Source: Haemophilus parahaemolyticus
Lineage (GTDB): Bacteria; Pseudomonadota; Gammaproteobacteria; Enterobacterales; Pasteurellaceae
Assembly (NCBI RefSeq): GCF_002015035.1
Contig: NZ_MUXY01000001.1
Coordinates: forward strand, 249,102-313,101
DNA: 64,000 bases
Direction of reading: 5' to 3'
Of the stretch, positions 58,757 through 64,000 are shown in pieces (positions within the stretch are counted from its first letter, which is position 1; each line of letters opens with the position of its first letter). The notes below the pieces were generated by a model, which worked only from the letters and a program-made list of their open reading frames with translations, was not told the origin of the DNA and did not search any database. Both the position numbers and the translations under genes were made by a program.

Positions 58757-59572
58757 ATGGCAACTTATATCGTAGGCGACTTACATGGCTGTTTCAAAGA
58801 GTTTCAAATGCTGTTAGAAAAAGCCCAGTTTGATGAAAAACAAGATGAAATTTGGCTCACGGGTGATTTAGTTGCTCGTGGTGATGATTCGTTAGCTTGT
58901 TTACGTTTCGTAAAAAATTTAGGCGAAAAAGCACAAACTGTGCTAGGTAACCACGATTTGCATCTTCTTTCTACCTTGTTAGGCATAAAACGGGTTAAGC
59001 CTTCGGATAAAGTTGAACCGATTTTTAAGGCACCAGATCGTGATGAATTGCAAAATTGGCTCAGAAATCAACCGCTTATGGTGCAACACCCAAAGTATGG
59101 CTTTCTGCTTGTGCATGCAGGCATTAGCCCAGAATGGGACTTATCTACGGCAACTCAGTGTGCAAGAGAAGCGGAAGCTTTGTTAAAGAGCGAAAATTAT
59201 GCTAATTACATCGCTCAAATGTACGAGAATCACCCTGATCATTGGGATAACAATTTACAGGGCATTGATCGCTGGCGTTATATTGTTAATGTATTTACTC
59301 GAATGCGTTTCTGCTACTTAGACAAGCGGTTAGATTTTACTTGCAAATTGCCAATTGAAGATGCTCCAGCCGAATTAAAAGCGTGGTTTGAATTGGATAA
59401 TCCTTTATTTAAACAGCAAAATATTATCTTTGGGCATTGGGCAAGTCTAATGGGAAAATGTGCTCGTCCAAATATTTATGCGTTAGATACAGGCTGTGCG
59501 TGGGGCAATCATCTCACGATGGTGAGGTGGGAAGATAAGCAGGTTTTTACGCAAGTACGGTTAGGTTCTTAG
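58757..59572 (+). CDS. apaH: Diadenosine tetraphosphatase ApaH
   Basis: Symmetrical Ap4A hydrolase of the metallophosphatase family, which also removes Np4 caps from RNA. 271 residues with the metal motifs [32 protein letters not shown] and GHWASL. GAAGGAAG precedes the ATG; it is coupled to tadA. In E. coli apaH sits with ksgA and apaG, so this tadA-apaH pairing is different. Confidence 0.96.
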   Translation: MATYIVGDLHGCFKEFQMLLEKAQFDEKQDEIWLTGDLVARGDDSLACLRFVKNLGEKAQTVLGNHDLHLLSTLLGIKRVKPSDKVEPIFKAPDRDELQNWLRNQPLMVQHPKYGFLLVHAGISPEWDLSTATQCAREAEALLKSENYANYIAQMYENHPDHWDNNLQGIDRWRYIVNVFTRMRFCYLDKRLDFTCKLPIEDAPAELKAWFELDNPLFKQQNIIFGHWASLMGKCARPNIYALDTGCAWGNHLTMVRWEDKQVFTQVRLGS

Positions 59573-59881
59573 CATTAGAGTATTTCATTGCATAGTAATA
59601 CAAGCAGTTGCTGAGTTTGTTAAAGCTCAGTATCGTTTTCACAGATAAGTAATCACAAAAGATGATATGAAATGACTTTATTTATGTTTAAATCCATTGG
59701 TAATAAAATACCAGCATAACGATAAAAAGGTCATTATTTATAATGATGTTCAGGTATCAATTTTTAGGTGGTTTTGAGTAATAATTTTATCTACTATGCC
59801 AATTCAGTTGCTTATTTAAACAAAAAGAAAACCTCGCAAATCATTTAGACTGCGAGGTTTTTTGTAGTATTAAGCAAAGGG
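59573..59881. other. 309-base intergenic stretch between apaH and mop
   Basis: AT-rich, convergent gene ends. Apart from the terminator at 59828-59866 and a small hairpin (GGTAATAAAATACC near 59698), I see no coding region or known element. Confidence 0.6.
59828..59866 (-). terminator. Terminator downstream of mop/apaH
   Basis: AAAACCTCGCA (59828-59838) pairs with TGCGAGGTTTT (59851-59861), with A and T runs on the two sides; it can work in both directions. Confidence 0.9.
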
Positions 59882-60091
59882 TTATTCTACGCCAACCATT
59901 ACAGATGTTGCTTTAATGATAGCATAAGCTTCTTTACCTACTTCTAAGTCGAGTTCCTTTACCGCAGAGATAGAAATAGTTGAAGAAATCACATTACCAC
60001 CACCAATATCAATATGTACGATGGCATTTACAGAACCTGTTTCAATTGAAACAACTTTACCTTTTAATTGGTTTCTTGCACTAATTTTCAT
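59882..60091 (-). CDS. mop: Molybdate-binding protein Mop (molbindin)
   Basis: 69-residue single TOBE/Mop domain (SARNQLKGKVVSIETGSVNAIVHIDIGGGNVISSTISISAVKELDLEVGKEAYAIIKATSVMVG). Molbindins of this size assemble as hexamers and store or buffer molybdate in the cytoplasm; H. influenzae has a similar protein. It fits the molybdenum need of the formate dehydrogenase in this window, though the genes are not linked. It follows ssb on the minus strand by 28 bases. Confidence 0.92.
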   Translation of the reverse strand: MKISARNQLKGKVVSIETGSVNAIVHIDIGGGNVISSTISISAVKELDLEVGKEAYAIIKATSVMVGVE

Positions 60092-60119
60092 GAAATATCC
60101 TTAATGTGTTGTTTATTGA

Positions 60120-60665
60120 TTAAAACGGAATATCATCATCAAAATTATCCATTGGTGGTTCAGCTTGTACTGGTTTCGCCGCAGGTTTTGGTGATGTTTG
60201 TGAATAGTTGTTATTGTAACTATTACCTTGGTTGTAGTTATTTGATGCTGGTGCTTGGTTCCAGTTACCACTTTGGTTGTTAGATTGATTCCAGCCACCA
60301 GTGTTACCACCAAAATCACTACCTTGACTATTACGGCTGTCTAACATTTGTAGCACATCACCTTGGATTTCAGTTGTGTAGCGATCTTGACCATTTTGGT
60401 CTTGCCATTTACGGGTACGTAAACGACCTTCTACATACACTTTCGAACCTTTGCGAAGGTATTGACCTGCCACTTCTGCTTGGCGGCGATATAACACTAT
60501 ACGGTGCCATTCAGTCACTTCACGGCGTTCGCCTGTGTTTTTATCTGTCCAGCTTTCACTGGTTGCGACGCTAATGTTTGCCACTGCTTCACCATTTGGC
60601 ATGGTGCGCATTTCAGGATCGTTGCCTAAATTGCCCACGATAATTACTTTATTTACTCCAGCCAT
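60120..60665 (-). CDS. ssb: Single-stranded DNA-binding protein SSB
   Basis: 181-residue SSB with an N-terminal OB fold ([58 protein letters not shown]), a Gln/Asn/Gly-rich linker and the acidic tip DDDIPF that docks partner proteins. ATG 60665 is chosen; the open extension to 60707 is not conserved. Divergent from uvrA with a LexA box between them. Confidence 0.97.
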   Translation of the reverse strand: MAGVNKVIIVGNLGNDPEMRTMPNGEAVANISVATSESWTDKNTGERREVTEWHRIVLYRRQAEVAGQYLRKGSKVYVEGRLRTRKWQDQNGQDRYTTEIQGDVLQMLDSRNSQGSDFGGNTGGWNQSNNQSGNWNQAPASNNYNQGNSYNNNYSQTSPKPAAKPVQAEPPMDNFDDDIPF

Positions 60666-60741
60666 AAAATCCTCTAAGCTTTTCATATTAGTAAAATTGA
60701 GTAGCATTTTAACCGCTTTAAAAGAAAAAAGCTAGAATAAA

Positions 60742-60757
60742 CTGATATTTTGTACAG
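60742..60757. promoter_or_regulatory. LexA (SOS) box between ssb and uvrA
   Basis: CTGATATTTTGTACAG matches CTGT-N8-ACAG with one mismatch (CTGA). The shared ssb-uvrA regulatory region carries an SOS box in E. coli too, so damage induction is expected. Confidence 0.82.
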
Positions 60758-60813
60758 CGTTATTTTTAGTATATAATGTGGAAACATTCCCACCCATACT
60801 TTTAAGGGATCGT

Positions 60814-63642
60814 ATGAAGCAAATCGACATTCGTGGGGCGAGAACCCATAACCTAAAAAATATCAACCTGATTTTACCGCGAGATAAATTTATCGTTATT
60901 ACTGGCTTGTCTGGTTCGGGCAAGTCTTCTTTGGCATTTGATACGCTCTATGCTGAAGGGCAACGTCGCTATGTAGAGAGCCTTTCTGCCTATGCCCGCC
61001 AATTTCTCTCTTTGATGGAAAAGCCCGATGTGGATCATATTGAAGGGCTTTCGCCTGCGATTTCCATTGAGCAGAAATCGACTTCTCACAACCCTCGTTC
61101 AACAGTGGGTACGGTCACTGAAATTCACGATTATCTGCGTTTATTATTTGCTCGTGTGGGCGAACCGCGTTGCCCTGATCATGATATTCCGCTTACAGCT
61201 CAAACCATTTCACAAATGGTCGATCGTGTCTTGGAAGAGCCCGAAGGTAAACGCTTGATGTTGCTTGCACCAGTGGTGAAAGATCGCAAAGGCGAGCATG
61301 TAAAACTTTTAGAAAATTTGACCGCTAATGGTTACATTCGAGCCCGTATTGATGGCGAAATTTGCGATTTGTCTGATCCACCGAAGTTAGAATTACAGAA
61401 AAAGCACACTATTGAAGTGGTGGTAGATCGTTTTAAAGTGCGTGAAGATATTAAAACGCGTTTGGCGGAATCATTTGAAACGGCATTAGATTTATCTGGC
61501 TCAACCGCAGTGATTGCGGATATGGACGATCCTAATGCGGAAGAATTAATTTTCTCTTCTTCCTTTGCTTGTCCGCATTGTGGTTATTCGTTGCACGAGC
61601 TAGAGCCTCGCTTGTTCTCATTCAACAACCCTGCGGGTGCATGTCCAACTTGTGATGGCTTGGGCGTAGAGCAGTTTTTTGACTCCAATAAAGTGGTGCA
61701 AAATCCTGATGTATCGCTTGCAAGCGGTGCAATTAAGGGCTGGGATCGCAGAAGTTTCTACTATTTTGGTTTATTGAAATCGGTATCGGATCATTACGGT
61801 TTTGATATAGAAGCTCCGTTTAGCCAGTTAAGCAAGAAATTCCAAAACATCATTTTGAATGGCTCGAAAGAGGAAATTGAGTTTGTTTATGTGAACGATC
61901 GAGGCGATAAGATTAAACGCAAGCACGCATTTGAGGGTGTGTTAAACAATATGGCTCGCCGTTATAAAGAGACCGAATCGAATGCGGTACGGGAAGAGTT
62001 GGCGAAATATATCAACAATCGCCCGTGTTTAGACTGTAGTGGTTCACGCTTACGCCGCGAGGCTCGCTACGTTTTCTTAGATAAAACTAATTTGCCAATG
62101 GTGGCAGAGAAATCAATTGGTGAAGCATTGGAATTTTTTGAAGCACTTGAGCTTTCAGGTCAGCGAGCCAAAATTGCGGAGAAAATTCTGAAAGAAATTC
62201 GTGAGCGTTTATCCTTCCTTGTCAATGTAGGCTTGAATTATCTCTCCCTTTCTCGTTCAGCAGAAACGCTTTCGGGTGGTGAGGCACAGCGTATCCGTTT
62301 AGCAAGCCAAATTGGTGCAGGCTTAGTGGGCGTGATGTATGTGTTGGATGAACCTTCCATCGGTTTGCATCAACGCGACAACGAACGTTTGTTAAACACA
62401 TTGATTCATCTGCGTAATTTAGGCAATACGGTGATTGTGGTTGAACATGATGAGGATGCAATTCGTGCTGCTGATCATATCGTGGATATTGGGCCGGGTG
62501 CAGGCGTACACGGCGGTAATGTGATCGCACAGGGAACAGCAGAAGAAATTATGCAGGTGGAAGAGTCGCTTACGGGGCAATTCTTATCAGGCAAACAGAA
62601 AATTGAAATTCCCGCAAAACGTATGCCTTATGATGAAAGTAAGGTACTGACTTTAAAAGGGGCGAGAGGTAATAACCTTAAAGGAGTGCAGTTGGATGTG
62701 CCTGTAGGCTTGTTTACTTGTATTACAGGCGTTTCAGGTTCAGGCAAATCAACCTTGATTAACGACACCTTATTCCCGTTAGCTCAAAATGCGTTAAACC
62801 GAGCGGAACGTACTGATGTTGCACCTTACGACAGCATTGAAGGATTGGCACATTTCGATAAAGTCATCGATATCGACCAAAGTCCGATTGGGCGAACTCC
62901 GCGTTCAAACCCTGCGACTTACACGGGCTTATTCACCCCAATTCGCGAGCTTTTTGCGGGCACGCAAGAGGCACGTGCACGTGGTTATAACGTAGGGCGT
63001 TTTAGCTTTAACGTGCGTGGCGGGCGCTGTGAGGCGTGCCAAGGCGATGGCGTGATCAAAGTGGAAATGCACTTTTTGCCTGATGTATATGTGCCTTGCG
63101 ACCATTGTAAAGGGAAGCGCTATAACCGTGAAACGCTAGAAATTCGTTATAAAGGCAAAACGATCCATCAAGTGTTGGATATGACGGTAGAAGAAGCCCG
63201 TGAGTTCTTTGATGCAATTCCAGCCATTGCACGTAAATTGCAAACCTTAATGGATGTGGGGCTCTCTTATATCCGCTTAGGGCAATCTTCAACCACGCTT
63301 TCGGGCGGTGAAGCTCAGCGTGTGAAATTAGCAACTGAGCTTTCCAAACGCGATACAGGCAAAACGCTTTATATTTTAGATGAACCCACAACAGGCTTGC
63401 ATTTTGCCGATATTAAACAGCTTCTTTCTGTTCTACATAAACTGCGTGATCAAGGTAATACCATTGTGGTGATTGAGCATAATTTAGATGTGATCAAAAC
63501 TGCAGACTGGATTGTAGATTTAGGCCCTGAAGGGGGGGCTGGTGGTGGGCAAATTATTGTTACAGGCACGCCAGAGCAAGTAGCTAAAGATAAAAAATCT
63601 CATACAGCAAGATTTTTAAAAGAGATTTTAGCGAAGGGATAA
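60814..63642 (+). CDS. uvrA: Excinuclease ABC subunit A
   Basis: Damage-recognition ATPase of nucleotide excision repair. 942 residues with two ABC modules: Walker [10 protein letters not shown] and GVSGSGKST, signatures [16 protein letters not shown] and [16 protein letters not shown], and zinc-binding CxxC sets (CPHCGYS/CPTCDG and [16 protein letters not shown]). ATG 60814 ([15 protein letters not shown]) has AAGGGAT upstream. SOS-controlled through the box at 60742. Confidence 0.98.
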   Translation: MKQIDIRGARTHNLKNINLILPRDKFIVITGLSGSGKSSLAFDTLYAEGQRRYVESLSAYARQFLSLMEKPDVDHIEGLSPAISIEQKSTSHNPRSTVGTVTEIHDYLRLLFARVGEPRCPDHDIPLTAQTISQMVDRVLEEPEGKRLMLLAPVVKDRKGEHVKLLENLTANGYIRARIDGEICDLSDPPKLELQKKHTIEVVVDRFKVREDIKTRLAESFETALDLSGSTAVIADMDDPNAEELIFSSSFACPHCGYSLHELEPRLFSFNNPAGACPTCDGLGVEQFFDSNKVVQNPDVSLASGAIKGWDRRSFYYFGLLKSVSDHYGFDIEAPFSQLSKKFQNIILNGSKEEIEFVYVNDRGDKIKRKHAFEGVLNNMARRYKETESNAVREELAKYINNRPCLDCSGSRLRREARYVFLDKTNLPMVAEKSIGEALEFFEALELSGQRAKIAEKILKEIRERLSFLVNVGLNYLSLSRSAETLSGGEAQRIRLASQIGAGLVGVMYVLDEPSIGLHQRDNERLLNTLIHLRNLGNTVIVVEHDEDAIRAADHIVDIGPGAGVHGGNVIAQGTAEEIMQVEESLTGQFLSGKQKIEIPAKRMPYDESKVLTLKGARGNNLKGVQLDVPVGLFTCITGVSGSGKSTLINDTLFPLAQNALNRAERTDVAPYDSIEGLAHFDKVIDIDQSPIGRTPRSNPATYTGLFTPIRELFAGTQEARARGYNVGRFSFNVRGGRCEACQGDGVIKVEMHFLPDVYVPCDHCKGKRYNRETLEIRYKGKTIHQVLDMTVEEAREFFDAIPAIARKLQTLMDVGLSYIRLGQSSTTLSGGEAQRVKLATELSKRDTGKTLYILDEPTTGLHFADIKQLLSVLHKLRDQGNTIVVIEHNLDVIKTADWIVDLGPEGGAGGGQIIVTGTPEQVAKDKKSHTARFLKEILAKG

Positions 63643-63652
63643 AATAAAATAG

Positions 63653-63692
63653 GCATAGAGAACAAATTATTTCTTGTTTTCTATGCTTTTTT
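63653..63692. terminator. Terminator between uvrA and tdk
   Basis: GCATAGAGAACAA (63653-63665) pairs with TTGTTTTCTATGC (63674-63686), followed by a T run, between convergent genes. Confidence 0.88.
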
Positions 63693-63696
63693 TAGG

Positions 63697-64000
63697 TTAC
63701 AGCAAACCTAGTCTTTCTTTATAATGCTTACGGCAAACAGAAAGATAAGTATCGTTGCCACCAATTTGGATTTGAACGCCATCTTTTACCGCTTCACCTT
63801 TCTCATTCATTCTAATCACAAAGTGAGCTTTTCGACCGCAATCGCAGATGGTTTTTAGTTCTTCTAATTCGTCTGCCCAAGCAAGTAAGTAATGGCTGCC
63901 TTCAAAAAGTTCGGCTTGAAAATCTGTACGTAAACCATAACAAAGCACGGGAATATTTAGTTTATCTACTACATCGGTAAGTTGATAAACTTGGGCTTTA
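63697..64000 (-). CDS. tdk: Thymidine kinase, C-terminal part (5' beyond window)
   Basis: The open frame continues to the window end (upstream residues [17 protein letters not shown]), so only about the last 100 residues are present. Visible features are [18 protein letters not shown], the zinc-binding pair [12 protein letters not shown], and [11 protein letters not shown] with the second Cys/His pair. This is type II thymidine kinase, which phosphorylates thymidine and dU in salvage. Confidence 0.93.
   Translation of the reverse strand, partial: KAQVYQLTDVVDKLNIPVLCYGLRTDFQAELFEGSHYLLAWADELEELKTICDCGRKAHFVIRMNEKGEAVKDGVQIQIGGNDTYLSVCRKHYKERLGLL

Noticed and set aside
59665..59715. Short open frame in the apaH-mop gap
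   Set aside because: About 16 codons, no ribosome site of note and no conserved features.

Overview
The window is a stretch of a Pasteurellaceae chromosome. The gene content (siaR-nanA-nagB-nagA, a selenocysteine formate dehydrogenase, acrRAB, metNIQ, HutX/HugZ heme genes, mop, ssb/uvrA) fits that family. The repeated 9-mer ACAAGCGGT, usually followed by TCGAATTTGCAA-like bases (e.g. 42184, 47936, 59332), is the DNA uptake signal of the Actinobacillus pleuropneumoniae/Mannheimia/Bibersteinia branch rather than the Haemophilus influenzae type (AAGTGCGGT), which is rarer here. I cannot name the species from sequence alone.

Layout. 1-4.4 kb: the end of a sialic acid/amino sugar catabolic operon (siaR partial, nanA, nagB, nagA, nanQ), with REP-like palindromes between genes. 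4.4-13.4 kb: an accessory island holding a stand-alone tyrosine recombinase and a type I restriction-modification system (hsdM, hsdS, a start-less second hsdS cassette, hsdR). The active hsdS carries two copies of the same target recognition domain, identical over 508 bp, and a different domain sits in the silent cassette. This is the most unusual part of the window. 13.7-27.8 kb: accD, folC, fdhE, formate dehydrogenase fdnGHI (with an in-frame UGA read as selenocysteine), fdhD, recB and a MATE exporter. 28-37 kb: infC (AUU start)-rpmI-rplT, a small GNAT protein, purH with a PurR operator, msbA, udk-dcd, yejM-yejL. 37-46 kb: acrR-acrA-acrB efflux and metN-metI-metQ-metQ2 with a MetJ box. 46-50.4 kb: a heme acquisition locus. 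On one strand lie a surface-type lipoprotein with a TbpB-like C-terminus, hutX and hugZ; divergent from them is a TonB-dependent heme/hemoglobin receptor. 50.4-64 kb: parC, pnp, nlpI, deaD, tadA-apaH, mop, ssb, uvrA and partial tdk.

The genes form several coherent units. Sialic acid is taken through N-acetylmannosamine and N-acetylglucosamine-6-P to fructose-6-P. Formate oxidation uses molybdenum (mop), sulfur insertion (fdhD), assembly (fdhE) and selenium. Heme is captured at the surface, imported through the TonB receptor, carried by HutX and degraded by HugZ. The restriction island has the parts of a specificity-switching locus: a recombinase, a silent recognition domain and direct repeats. 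No rRNA, tRNA, CRISPR array or complete insertion sequence was recognised.
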